Of a stretch of DNA of 39,315 nt, positions 16,210-23,125 are shown one piece after another (within the stretch, counting starts at the first letter, position 1; each line of letters begins with the position of its first letter). Source of the stretch: a virus. The position numbers were made by a program, and so were the translations under genes. The notes beneath the pieces were generated by a model, which had not been told where the DNA came from, did no database searches, and saw only the letters and a program-made list of their open reading frames with translations. The DNA is taken from the IMG/VR virus record IMGVR_UViG_3300032236_000325, positions 1 to 39,315 of that record, one strand, 5' to 3'.

Positions 16210-16900
16210 CTACTACACACGCACACAAACCTCTTAGAACGCCCGCCAGACCCCTTAAATACCCGTCTAAAAACCACGTCGGCGTGGTGTGATAGGATTC
16301 TCTTAGTACGAACAACTAAATAAAGTGGATATCGAAAACCATCGAAACCCGTACCCGAGAAATCGGAATCGAGATTAACGCCAAGGCACTCGAAACTTAG
16401 GCGATGGAAATTAGATAGACCGCCCGTAAATTGAAAACTAAATAGGAAGAACAAAAAATCGGTGATAGGCAGATAGCAATAAATCCCTAGGGACTATCCG
16501 CAAGTGACGATTTTCCTTCCTATTTAGATACACAGACCGCACGAACTGTTACGCAATTAGATATTTTATTTAGTAACAGTTCACACGTAACCAGTACAAG
16601 AACCAAAGTCCGTTACAGCCAGCACTTAGTAATTCGGTAGATGCCACGCACGCCGATTTACACATTAGGCATACAAACGGTATTCATCAAGGTACGCAAT
16701 TCGGTGATATAACACATTTGGCACTCGGTATGACCCGCAAAATAAAGGAACGCCCGCAACCCGTAATCCCTCAGAACTGTGACAAGAAGAGGTCGGCGCA
16801 GAAGTTGCTAACCAGCGCACTCCGAATAAAAGCGAAGGACTCAATGGTGAACTAGCGGATGAGCATTACATCGAAACAGTATTCGGTGAAAAAAATATCT
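16210..16900 (+). ncRNA. Large structured non-coding RNA, possibly GOLLD-like
   Basis: About 700 nt with no credible coding frame but many stems: 16273-16278/16283-16288; 16339-16344/16402-16407 enclosing a GAAA-tetraloop hairpin (16355-16366) and TCGAG/CTCGA (16369-16373/16389-16393); a perfect 12-bp stem 16438-16449/16516-16527 with nested helices 16455-16461/16508-16514 and 16464-16468/16494-16498; a perfect 10-bp stem 16543-16552/16573-16582; and CAC(T)CCGAATA/TATTCGGTG (16818-16828/16880-16888). AGTA and GAA pairs near 16305 and 16594 could form E-loops. Size, stem density and phage/freshwater context fit GOLLD RNA (giant, ornate, lake- and Lactobacillales-derived). The family is inference because I cannot align it; ROOL or a new class is possible. 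Ends are approximate, and a hammerhead ribozyme follows directly. Confidence 0.65.
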
Positions 16901-16910
16901 AGGGACAAAA

Positions 16911-16983
16911 GATTCCGAAATTGCGCCGTCACTAAAAGGCGGCGCAATCTTACGGCTTGGCAACCGTAACTGATGAGGACGCC
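16911..16983 (+). ncRNA. Hammerhead ribozyme 1 (type II)
   Basis: All core parts are present in permuted order with stem II open. GAAA is at 16917-16920. Stem III is 9 bp (16920-16928/16940-16948). The cleavage base is C16949, and stem I is 6 bp (16950-16955/16964-16969). CTGATGA is at 16970-16976. Stem II is TCC/GGA (16914-16916/16977-16979). Predicted cleavage is between 16949 and 16950. It sits between the large RNA and the first early gene, whose ATG is 56 nt after the cut. Confidence 0.88.
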
Positions 16984-17005
16984 ACAAACAAAGGGAGATA
17001 CAAAA

Positions 17006-17347
17006 ATGGAAAACACAATCACTGCGCTCGTAGAAATCAAAGTTACTAACGAAAAGCGCAATTACGCAAAAGGGGAAGCACACACACTTCTTAATACATT
17101 AAAAGAAGTTACAAACGTTACCTTCCCAGAAACACACGTAGTTACAGATACCGCCAATAATTCAGAGTTAAGTCAAAAACTTGCTCAACTTATTAAAGAA
17201 GAAATTGAACGCGAATCTGGTTATCACAACGCACTAATCAATTACGTTGTAGATAAAACCGATTTGGAAAACGAATTTCTTGGTGAAGCAATGGCAAAGA
17301 TTATTCGTGAAGTTGCTGCAATTTACAACAATCTACAAACCATTTAA
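17006..17347 (+). CDS. First early protein, unknown
   Basis: 113 residues from the ATG at 17006 with AAGGGAG at 16991-16997; an upstream in-frame ATG at 16973 lies inside the ribozyme core and is not a likely start. The protein is helical and charged (AQLIKEEIERESGYHNALIN, EFLGEAMAKIIREVAAIYNN), with no recognised domain. It is flanked on both sides by hammerhead ribozymes, the second starting at the base after its stop, so its mRNA would be released as a single-gene message of about 420 nt. Confidence 0.8.
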   Translation: MENTITALVEIKVTNEKRNYAKGEAHTLLNTLKEVTNVTFPETHVVTDTANNSELSQKLAQLIKEEIERESGYHNALINYVVDKTDLENEFLGEAMAKIIREVAAIYNNLQTI

Positions 17348-17400
17348 GACCGAAACGCCCGCAAGGGCGTCCAACCGTAAGGCGGTTGCTGATGATGGTC
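17348..17400 (+). ncRNA. Hammerhead ribozyme 2 (type II, one extra U)
   Basis: GACC (17348-17351), GAAA (17352-17355), stem III 6 bp with a GCAA tetraloop (17355-17360/17365-17370), cleavage base C17371, stem I 6 bp (17372-17377/17383-17388), CTGATGA (17389-17395), then an extra T17396 before GGTC (17397-17400), which closes stem II with GACC. It begins at the base after the TAA stop of the upstream gene. The extra U next to the core may slow cleavage. Confidence 0.85.
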
Positions 17401-17427
17401 GTCAGAAAATAAAAAAGGGAGAAACAA

Positions 17428-17880
17428 ATGAACACAATGGAACAAAACTTCAATAACGCAAAAAAGGAAATCCGCACACTAGGCGTTAAAGTAAAAGTTA
17501 ACGTTATGGAATGTTGCAGAGGTTGTATCGGCACCGAAAAGTTAGGACTTAAAGATGAAAACCAACCTTACATCTACACATACGGCGGACAAGGCAACGC
17601 AATTTCGTGGGTAGATGGACTTCCATTTCTCCGTTCAGATGCTAAAAAGTGGCGTTTAAGTGATAAAGATTTGGTTAATTCCGAATACTTTAATCACGGC
17701 AATTTAACTCCAGAACTTAGCAAGCAAATTGTAGAAATTTTTCAACGTAATGGGTTCGTAGTTAATTGGGACGGCGGAGAATTTCATTGTATTGAAATTG
17801 ATTTCAAAGCCACTAAAAATAATCAAGACGTGGTGATGGCAGCCGAAGCCATTCTTCAAGACGTTAACAATTTCTGCTAA
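17428..17880 (+). CDS. Early protein with CCxxC motif, unknown
   Basis: 150 residues. The ATG has AAGGGAG at 17415-17421; an alternative ATG is three codons later. The motif VNVMECCRGCIGTEKLG suggests metal binding. The middle (QPYIYTYGGQGNAISWVDGL) and a helix-strand C-terminal half (PELSKQIVEIFQRNGFVVNW, FHCIEIDF) look like a folded alpha/beta protein. I do not recognise the family. It is bracketed by hammerheads 2 and 3, with no spare base between its stop and hammerhead 3. Confidence 0.8.
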   Translation: MNTMEQNFNNAKKEIRTLGVKVKVNVMECCRGCIGTEKLGLKDENQPYIYTYGGQGNAISWVDGLPFLRSDAKKWRLSDKDLVNSEYFNHGNLTPELSKQIVEIFQRNGFVVNWDGGEFHCIEIDFKATKNNQDVVMAAEAILQDVNNFC

Positions 17881-17933
17881 GAACGAAACGCCCGCAAGGG
17901 CGTCCAACGGTAAACGCCGTTGCTGACGAGTTC
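17881..17933 (+). ncRNA. Hammerhead ribozyme 3 (type II)
   Basis: This is the cleanest copy: GAAC (17881-17884), GAAA (17885-17888), stem III 6 bp with GCAA loop (17888-17893/17898-17903), cleavage base C17904, stem I 6 bp (17905-17910/17917-17922), CTGACGA (17923-17929), and GTTC (17930-17933), which pairs perfectly with GAAC. Core bases match the CUGANGA...GAAA...UH consensus. The following gene starts 53 nt after the predicted cut. Confidence 0.92.
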
Positions 17934-17957
17934 AGGCAAATAGAAAAGGGAAATCAA

Positions 17958-18401
17958 ATGGGACTACATTGGGACGTAACAAACTGTAATAACTCAGCGA
18001 CACTTCTTGAAGAAGAAAGTGGAGAATGGGCAATTACTAACGCATTAATTTGGTTAACAATTGGCGTTGACCAAGGCGTTATTTCAGAAACCAATATCGG
18101 CGAATTTTACGCACGAGTTAAGGTTTGGGAACTTGTTTCTGGCGCATTTATTACCAAAACAAATTCAGAAACCGATAAATTGGAAGATTACTTCATTACG
18201 TTTGGCGACATTCAAAAGCGTATTGGTTTGAATACAAACGTTAGCAACGTACCACTTACCGCTTGGTTGAAGCGTATTGACCTAGCAAATCAAAATATAA
18301 ATGGCAAAACTAAGTTAATTAGTAAGAATAAAATCAAGGCGGTTTATTACTCCGCTATTTCAGAAATTGAGGAATACACCGCATCAACAAACGATAACTA
18401 A
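17958..18401 (+). CDS. Early protein, unknown
   Basis: 147 residues with AAAGGGA upstream. Its start MGLHWDVTNCNNSATLLEEE is followed by helical stretches (EWAITNALIWLTIGVDQGVI, NIGEFYARVKVWELVSGAF) and a basic C-terminal third (KTKLISKNKIKAVYYSAISE). No known domain. It is the last gene of the ribozyme-separated set; the next gene follows with no gap. Confidence 0.8.
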   Translation: MGLHWDVTNCNNSATLLEEESGEWAITNALIWLTIGVDQGVISETNIGEFYARVKVWELVSGAFITKTNSETDKLEDYFITFGDIQKRIGLNTNVSNVPLTAWLKRIDLANQNINGKTKLISKNKIKAVYYSAISEIEEYTASTNDN

Positions 18402-18680
18402 ATGAACACGGTTACCGTACAAACTTGGAAAGTCAAATCAGTCCTTGCGCCTTCCGGAAAATGGTGGGTCGCTTGGACTGATGACGGTTCATCAATCCCG
18501 AAATCAGGCGGCGCTTGGCGTTGTTCAGATTACGCAGTCGGCGCATATGACGTTCGGGTTTTCATAACGTTGGCAAAAAGGTTAGTTACTGAACGTCAGG
18601 GTTCGCTAATTATCCGTATTGAGCAACAAGGCATAACAACACGTACTACACAAACCATCGAATACTACAAGGGAGAATAA
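18402..18680 (+). CDS. Small early protein, unknown
   Basis: 92 residues, starting at the base after the previous stop, so translation is probably coupled. It is beta-rich and aromatic (VQTWKVKSVLAPSGKWWVAW, GGAWRCSDYAVGAYDVRVFI) and basic near the end. No family recognised. It is part of the early cluster of small genes with spacings of 0-3 nt. Confidence 0.75.
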   Translation: MNTVTVQTWKVKSVLAPSGKWWVAWTDDGSSIPKSGGAWRCSDYAVGAYDVRVFITLAKRLVTERQGSLIIRIEQQGITTRTTQTIEYYKGE

Positions 18681-18682
18681 AA

Positions 18683-18886
18683 ATGACAACACCAAAATAT
18701 CCAAACGTAACTGTACAACTTACTGGTGAAGACGGAAACGCCATTGCAATTATGGCGCGAGTACAACGCGCACTAAAAAAGGCTGGCGCTACACCAGAGG
18801 AACTAAATCAGTACACAATGGATTCTATGTCTGGAGATTATGACAATCTTCTCCGCGCCCAAATGAAATGGGTGAACGTAGAATGA
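18683..18886 (+). CDS. Small early protein, unknown
   Basis: 67 residues with GGGAG upstream. The sequence VQLTGEDGNAIAIMARVQRA followed by LKKAGATPEELNQYTMDSMS and a final GDYDNLLRAQMKWV is a pattern common in small phage and plasmid proteins (LxGxDGNAFxImgxvxkAlkkaG). It may fold as a small alpha/beta domain; the function is unknown. The stop overlaps the next start (ATGA). Confidence 0.75.
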   Translation: MTTPKYPNVTVQLTGEDGNAIAIMARVQRALKKAGATPEELNQYTMDSMSGDYDNLLRAQMKWVNVE

Positions 18887-19143
18887 CCGCCAACGATATG
18901 GAAACAATGGCAATTCAATTCGGACGTATTAAAAAGTCCATTGAATCTTGGACTGAATCCGATGGAAAGTCCCAATCGTTAGACACGCTACAAAGAACAA
19001 TCCAGTCATTTTGTATCGTGGCATCAAGCAATAGCAATTTTGACGCAGATGATTTCCACCATTTCATTATGGATATTGCTTGCGGCATTAGAGATGAACA
19101 AGGCAAGTTAGTACCACCAACCAAACAAACAAAGGGAGAATAA
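18883..19143 (+). CDS. Small early protein, unknown
   Basis: 86 residues from the ATG that overlaps the previous stop; an in-frame ATG at 18868 is less likely. The protein is helical (METMAIQFGRIKKSIESWTE, DTLQRTIQSFCIVASSN) and acidic in the middle (FDADDFHHFIMDIACG). No known domain can be named. Confidence 0.7.
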   Translation: MTANDMETMAIQFGRIKKSIESWTESDGKSQSLDTLQRTIQSFCIVASSNSNFDADDFHHFIMDIACGIRDEQGKLVPPTKQTKGE

Positions 19144-19145
19144 AA

Positions 19146-19616
19146 ATGGAACAACTAATATCAGACAAAGAACAACAAGTAGTAATTACCTTGAAAGAGG
19201 AAACGGTTACACGAACCATTGGCGAAATTGAAGAGTTACTTGGATATTACGAACGCCAAATTACAGATAAAAACGAACAGATACGCCGCGATTATCAACG
19301 TATCTGCCAAATCAAAGCAACAGTTCGAGATGCTTTCAAAGAGCAAATTGAATCAAAAGACGATTCCGCAAACTTTGATTATTCGGAAGCAAACGAACTA
19401 TTAGAAAGTATCCACGCGGAAAGATTGAAGTTCACTTGGTCTGGAACAGTAACGTTCACAGTTACCGTTTCAAATATTGAAGCCGATTCAGAAGAAGGCG
19501 CAGAATCCGTTTTGGAAGACGCATTTGAAGTCAAATTGAATCGTAATCAGTATTCAGACGTAATGGACTGGGACGTAGAAACCGAAGTATCCGACATCGA
19601 GGAAGAGGAAGAATAA
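19146..19616 (+). CDS. Acidic coiled-coil protein, unknown
   Basis: 156 residues with GGGAG at 19135-19139. The first half is a charged helical region likely to form a coiled coil (IGEIEELLGYYERQITDKNE and on). The second half is beta-like (FTWSGTVTFTVTVSNIEADS), and the last residues are nearly all Asp/Glu (SDIEEEEE). The strong negative charge could suggest a DNA mimic or a binding partner of a basic protein, but there is no direct evidence. Confidence 0.7.
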   Translation: MEQLISDKEQQVVITLKEETVTRTIGEIEELLGYYERQITDKNEQIRRDYQRICQIKATVRDAFKEQIESKDDSANFDYSEANELLESIHAERLKFTWSGTVTFTVTVSNIEADSEEGAESVLEDAFEVKLNRNQYSDVMDWDVETEVSDIEEEEE

Positions 19617-19618
19617 AA

Positions 19619-19882
19619 ATGATAGATATAAATACATATATCACAATCAATACCGGTTCGCTTTATCACGATGCTTGTCTACGGGCTGGATTAACCACCA
19701 GCGATAAGCACTTGGTAATTGGTTTTGAAGAATGGTTGAAATGGTACAACGAACAACGCTTTAGTGATTCGTTTATTACGCCACCAACGCCAGTCTTCAA
19801 AGGCGATACTTACGAAATCGCCAAGCAGGTCGCAGACGAATTAAATGAATCTGCGGAAGAACTACACGCAAAGAAAGGGTAA
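19619..19882 (+). CDS. Small early protein, unknown
   Basis: 87 residues; the ATG is two bases after the previous stop. LVIGFEEWLKWYNEQRF and KGDTYEIAKQVADELNESAE are helical. No domain recognised. It lies directly before a 43-residue zinc-finger ORF. Confidence 0.7.
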   Translation: MIDINTYITINTGSLYHDACLRAGLTTSDKHLVIGFEEWLKWYNEQRFSDSFITPPTPVFKGDTYEIAKQVADELNESAEELHAKKG

Positions 19883-19885
19883 CAA

Positions 19886-20017
19886 ATGAAAACAAAACGC
19901 ACTGGTCGCTTAACTTGTGGCATTTGCGGTAAGGAAGTAGTAAAGGGAAAGTTCTATTTCGGTTTCTTTTGCGCCGATAGTAACTGCCAAAACTCAGAAG
20001 ATAAATACACCAACTAA
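19886..20017 (+). CDS. 43-residue zinc-finger microprotein
   Basis: MKTKRTGRLTCGICGKEVVK is followed by KFYFGFFCADSNCQNSEDKY: two Cys pairs (CGIC at 11-14, CADSNC at 29-34) that would bind one zinc ion. AAAGGGT precedes the ATG at a normal distance. It fills the gap before the DUF932 gene. Confidence 0.65.
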   Translation: MKTKRTGRLTCGICGKEVVKGKFYFGFFCADSNCQNSEDKYTN

Positions 20018-20035
20018 CGAAAGGCAATAAATAAA

Positions 20036-21028
20036 ATGGCACATAATCTGGAGCAATTCTCAGATGGAACAACCGCTTTCTTTTCAAACCGAGAAGTAGC
20101 GTGGCACAAACTCGGCACAGTTACGCAAAATGCGCTAACCGCCGAAGAAGCACTTGAAACCGCTTATTTGGATTGGCACGTATTCAAATCCGAAGAACCA
20201 GTTTCAACTCCCGTTCTTTCATATGACGGAGAAAAAACGGAAACGATTAAGTACAAAGATAAGTTTATGACTTATCGGTACAACCCAAAGACGCGGGAGG
20301 CAGAAGCACTTGGCGTTGTGGGTAATCGGTACACACCAGTTCAAAATTCGGAAGCATTTTCGTTCTTGAACTTTCTCGCAGATGAATCAGGCGCAGTATT
20401 TGAAACGGCTGGTTCGATTGATAACGGCAAGAAAGTTTTTATGACAATGAAGATGCCAGAAGGTATGAAAATTGGTGGCGTTGATGATTTGGACTTGTAC
20501 CTTATGGCGTGGAATACGCACGATGGTTCAAGTTCTTTTAGCGTAGCAGTTACACCTATCCGCGTGGTTTGCCAGAACACGCTTACCGCCGCACTACAAG
20601 CCGCTAAGAGTACGTTCCTTCTCCGACATACTCCAAAGGTTCAAGGCAAGATTCAAGCCGCACGTGAAGCACTTGGTCTTACTTTCGCATACTGTGAAGC
20701 ATTTGAAGTTAAAGCGGAGCAGTTACTCTCACAAAAAATGACCGATAAGGAATTCAATACATTGGTTGAGAAGTTAATTCCAATTGATGATGAAACTCCA
20801 CGAGTACGCACACTCGCTGAAACGGCGCGTGGAACACTTAACGGTTTGTGGAAAGCACCTACGCAAGCAAATATCGCTAATACTAAGTGGGCGGCATATA
20901 ACGCCGTTGTTGAATATTCTGATTGGGCTAAACCAATTCGTTCAACAAATGTAGATACGGCTCGCGCCGTTCGCATCGTTACTGGTAGTGGCGATAATTT
21001 CAAAAATAAGGCACTTGCGCTTCTGTAA
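20036..21028 (+). CDS. DUF932 phage/plasmid-like protein
   Basis: 330 residues. MAHNLEQFSDGTTAFFSNRE, then AWHKLGT, then EALGVVGNRYTPVQNSEAFS, then VAVTPIRVVCQNTLTAALQA are hallmarks of the DUF932 / TIGR03299 family found in many phages and plasmids near recombination genes. Its biochemical role is not established. It closes the first early gene block: a 23-bp repeat begins at its last base and a terminator follows. Confidence 0.9.
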   Translation: MAHNLEQFSDGTTAFFSNREVAWHKLGTVTQNALTAEEALETAYLDWHVFKSEEPVSTPVLSYDGEKTETIKYKDKFMTYRYNPKTREAEALGVVGNRYTPVQNSEAFSFLNFLADESGAVFETAGSIDNGKKVFMTMKMPEGMKIGGVDDLDLYLMAWNTHDGSSSFSVAVTPIRVVCQNTLTAALQAAKSTFLLRHTPKVQGKIQAAREALGLTFAYCEAFEVKAEQLLSQKMTDKEFNTLVEKLIPIDDETPRVRTLAETARGTLNGLWKAPTQANIANTKWAAYNAVVEYSDWAKPIRSTNVDTARAVRIVTGSGDNFKNKALALL

Positions 21029-21050
21029 AAAGTCGGCATTTCCCTAATCC
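21028..21050 (+). repeat. 23-bp dispersed direct repeat, copy 2
   Basis: Exact copy of 16120-16142. It starts at the last base of the DUF932 stop codon and lies just before the terminator at 21055. The repeat is not part of that hairpin. Confidence 0.8.
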
Positions 21051-21054
21051 AAAC

Positions 21055-21103
21055 AATAACCGCACGGCGATTTTCACAAGTCGCCGTTCGGTTATTTTCT
21101 TTA
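21055..21103 (+). terminator. Intrinsic terminator after DUF932
   Basis: AATAACCG-C-ACGGCGA (21055-21070) pairs with 21081-21096 over 15 bp with one C/T mismatch and a 10-nt loop. A T-rich stretch (TTTTCTTT) follows. It separates the first early block from the recombination block. Confidence 0.85.
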
Positions 21104-21135
21104 TCCATACAAAATAAACACAAAACAAATGGCAC

Positions 21136-21163
21136 TTGTAATACCAAACCAATTAACTACAAT
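21136..21163 (+). promoter_or_regulatory. Candidate sigma70-type promoter of the recombination block
   Basis: TTGTAA (21136-21141) and TACAAT (21158-21163) are 16 bp apart, shortly after the terminator and before GGAGG at 21171. The expected start near 21170 gives a very short leader for the gene at 21184. The boxes are good but not confirmed. Confidence 0.4.
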
Positions 21164-21183
21164 AAATAACGGAGGCAACCCCA

Positions 21184-21402
21184 ATGATAAGTACCGTATT
21201 TTCTATTATATTCGCCATCATATTTTCCGTTGGCGTTCTTTTAATCATCAAGTTCAATGGCAATCCATCACGTTTAACCATAAGAGGTTTACGTGTTTTA
21301 TTTATTGGAATGTTGCCCGTTGGATTTCTTTTAGCGCAATTTGCAATTAACTTTTACTGGTTCTGTGGCGCAGATAGTTGCCACGTTGGTTGGGGAATGT
21401 AA
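21184..21402 (+). CDS. Small membrane protein with two spans
   Basis: 72 residues with GGAGG upstream. Hydrophobic segments lie at about residues 4-23 (TVFSIIFAIIFSVGVLLIIK) and 38-60 (VLFIGMLPVGFLLAQFAI). The end has a Cys pair (WFCGADSCHVGW). It is the first gene after the terminator. It could act in membrane defence, superinfection exclusion or host takeover; nothing in the sequence decides which. Confidence 0.7.
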   Translation: MISTVFSIIFAIIFSVGVLLIIKFNGNPSRLTIRGLRVLFIGMLPVGFLLAQFAINFYWFCGADSCHVGWGM

Positions 21403-21642
21403 ATGGACGCCCATATCAAAATGTTTATGCAACGCACCATAGTTAATTTCAAAAAGGCAATTATAGAAAATGACCCTAAATTAACTTGGGCAGTAATCAA
21501 CAATCTTCTCGAAGTCTTAGACACTTACGAGAAAGCCGCACTTGAAGAAATGGTGGATACACACAAACCACCTAGATTGCGGAAAGCAAGACAGTCAATA
21601 ACTAAAACGGTTATTGATTTCCCACAACAAAGGAAGCGATAA
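21403..21642 (+). CDS. Small early protein, unknown
   Basis: 79 residues, ATG at the base after the previous stop. Helical (HIKMFMQRTIVNFKKAIIEN, NNLLEVLDTYEKAALEEMVD) with a basic end (RLRKARQSITKTV, QQRKR). No family recognised. Confidence 0.7.
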   Translation: MDAHIKMFMQRTIVNFKKAIIENDPKLTWAVINNLLEVLDTYEKAALEEMVDTHKPPRLRKARQSITKTVIDFPQQRKR

Positions 21643-21645
21643 ATA

Positions 21646-21852
21646 ATGGCGACAATCACAGTTAAGGCAGTAATTAGCGTAGAAGTTCCAGAACCTACAT
21701 CGGTTTTGGAAAAGCAATCTACCAAAGAACGAAATGAAGAAATCAAAAATATCGCCGAAAGCCGAATAATGGACGCACTAACACTAAGTGAATTGCAACC
21801 CGCAATTCTACGTATCCGCATAGCACGAAAGGGAGAAACAAATAATGAGTAA
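21646..21852 (+). CDS. Small early protein, unknown
   Basis: 68 residues. A beta start ([16 protein letters not shown]) is followed by a helix with many charges ([20 protein letters not shown]). It overlaps the RecT gene by 8 bases, so it is probably co-translated with the recombinase. Confidence 0.7.
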   Translation: MATITVKAVISVEVPEPTSVLEKQSTKERNEEIKNIAESRIMDALTLSELQPAILRIRIARKGETNNE

Positions 21853-22441
21853 CACACTCGCAGTATCGTCCGACCAATCATTTTGGGACGACAAGCAATT
21901 AGCCGCTCTTAATCAAATTGGTTTGGGTGGCGCACCAAAGGCAGAGTTAGCAGTATTTCTTCACTTCTGTCAACGCACAGGGCTTGACCCATTTGCTCGC
22001 CAAATTTATATGATTGCGCGTGGCGGCAAATACACAATCCAAGCAAGTATTGATGGATTACGCATCGTTGCGCTCCGTTCAGGTAATTACGGCGGGCAAA
22101 CACCCGTTTATTGGTGCGGAACTGATGGCGTATGGAAAGACGTATGGTTAGAAAGCACACCACCAGCCGCCGCAAAGGTTGGTGTTTTCTACAAAGACGT
22201 AACTGAACCTACTTGGGTGGTCGCAAAGTTTGATTCGTATAACGCAAACACACCAATATGGAAAAAAATGCCAGACTTGATGATTGCTAAATGCGCCGAA
22301 GCACTAGCACTACGCAAGGCGTTTCCAAATGACCTATCAGGCGTTTATTCATCAGAAGAAATGGCACAAGCAGACGTACCAGTTACTCCACCTATTAAAG
22401 CAACACTATCTATTCCAGAACCAGTAGAGGTTGCGGGATAA
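21845..22441 (+). CDS. recT: RecT-family single-strand annealing protein
   Basis: 198 residues. [20 protein letters not shown], then [20 protein letters not shown], then a Trp-rich stretch, then [20 protein letters not shown] is the RecT/Bet-like core. RecT proteins anneal complementary DNA strands in phage recombination and replication, working with a partner exonuclease; the Cas4-like nuclease at 23885 is the natural candidate. It is shorter than many RecT proteins, mostly at the C-terminus. GGGAG precedes the ATG. Confidence 0.9.
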   Translation: MSNTLAVSSDQSFWDDKQLAALNQIGLGGAPKAELAVFLHFCQRTGLDPFARQIYMIARGGKYTIQASIDGLRIVALRSGNYGGQTPVYWCGTDGVWKDVWLESTPPAAAKVGVFYKDVTEPTWVVAKFDSYNANTPIWKKMPDLMIAKCAEALALRKAFPNDLSGVYSSEEMAQADVPVTPPIKATLSIPEPVEVAG

Positions 22442-22444
22442 CAA

Positions 22445-22768
22445 ATGGAACTTGATTTCTTTCAAGAAATTGACTTCTCCATATCGCTACGACCTGCGGA
22501 ACGTTTTGAACAATTTCATTACGCAAACCCGCAGGTCGCTACGGCGCTAGAAAGTATGGCAGCCGAGTTAATCCAGCGTGGACGTAAGCGTGTTGGTATC
22601 AAAATGCTTATGGAAGTTCTGCGCTGGAATTACCAAATGAAAACGGAAGACCCTAATTCCGATTTCAAACTTAATAACAATTATGCGCCTTACTACGCAC
22701 GATTGCTGATTGAACGCCACCCAGAGTGGGCGAGCGTATTTGAACTGAGAGAAATAAGGAGCAAGTAA
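22445..22768 (+). CDS. Conserved phage protein next to recT
   Basis: 107 residues. FEQFHYANPQVATALESMA, RGRKRVGIKMLMEVLRWNYQ and DFKLNNNYAPYYARLLIERH form a pattern found in many phages and prophages; function unknown. The basic helical middle suggests nucleic-acid binding. Its stop overlaps the next ATG. Confidence 0.75.
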   Translation: MELDFFQEIDFSISLRPAERFEQFHYANPQVATALESMAAELIQRGRKRVGIKMLMEVLRWNYQMKTEDPNSDFKLNNNYAPYYARLLIERHPEWASVFELREIRSK

Positions 22769-23019
22769 TGGTTAAGGCAATTACAAATAACGAATGGTTG
22801 GACTTTTTGGCATCAACTAACCAAACAAAAACCAAAACAACCACCATTGAAACAAATACTAAAATCACAAAAACTGAACCAATTGACGATTCACTTAGCA
22901 CTATCCCGTTGGATAAATTGTTTGAGTTTTATGGCAATTTGATTCTTAACGGTTTCTCCGTAAGTGAAGCGTTAGAACTAACCGCAAAGGTTGTCGTAAG
23001 TGCCAAACGAACCAATTAG
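22768..23019 (+). CDS. Small early protein, unknown
   Basis: 83 residues. A Lys/Thr-rich low-complexity part (about residues 14-40, many KTK and TTI repeats) separates two short helical regions (NNEWLDFLAS; LDKLFEFYGNLILNGFSVSE). No domain recognised. The 3' end overlaps a GTG-started zinc-ribbon ORF. Confidence 0.7.
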   Translation: MVKAITNNEWLDFLASTNQTKTKTTTIETNTKITKTEPIDDSLSTIPLDKLFEFYGNLILNGFSVSEALELTAKVVVSAKRTN

Positions 23020-23125
23020 ATGCTGGTATTGCGGCAATTGGAAACTAAACGCAATAGACCAATGTTCAATTTGCGGAAACGCAGGAAAGGAAAAAATAAA
23101 TGGTAGTAACACCAGCAAGCATTGA
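23000..23125 (+). CDS. 41-residue zinc-ribbon microprotein (GTG start)
   Basis: Starting at GTG 23000 (AAAGG nine bases upstream), the frame reads VPNEPIRCWYCGNWKLNAID followed by QCSICGNAGK. CWYC and CSIC make a compact zinc ribbon. It fills the 80-base gap between neighbours and overlaps both. The double CxxC argues that it is real, though the GTG start is inference. Confidence 0.55.
   Translation: MPNEPIRCWYCGNWKLNAIDQCSICGNAGKEKINGSNTSKH

Noticed and set aside
16206-16454. Minus-strand ORF of 82 codons across the large RNA
   Set aside because: No ribosome site and low-complexity Phe/Ser/Arg-rich product; the region is better explained by RNA stems.
16041-17005. tRNA genes within the large RNA region
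   Set aside because: Some GOLLD RNAs carry tRNAs, but I see no T-arm/anticodon set with a matching acceptor stem here or elsewhere in the window.
16841-17083. Minus-strand ORFs opposite the first hammerhead
   Set aside because: They are antisense shadows of the ribozyme and the gene at 17006, with no start signals.
21129-21350. 73-codon plus-strand ORF overlapping the membrane protein
   Set aside because: No ribosome site; the frame at 21184 has GGAGG and clear membrane helices.
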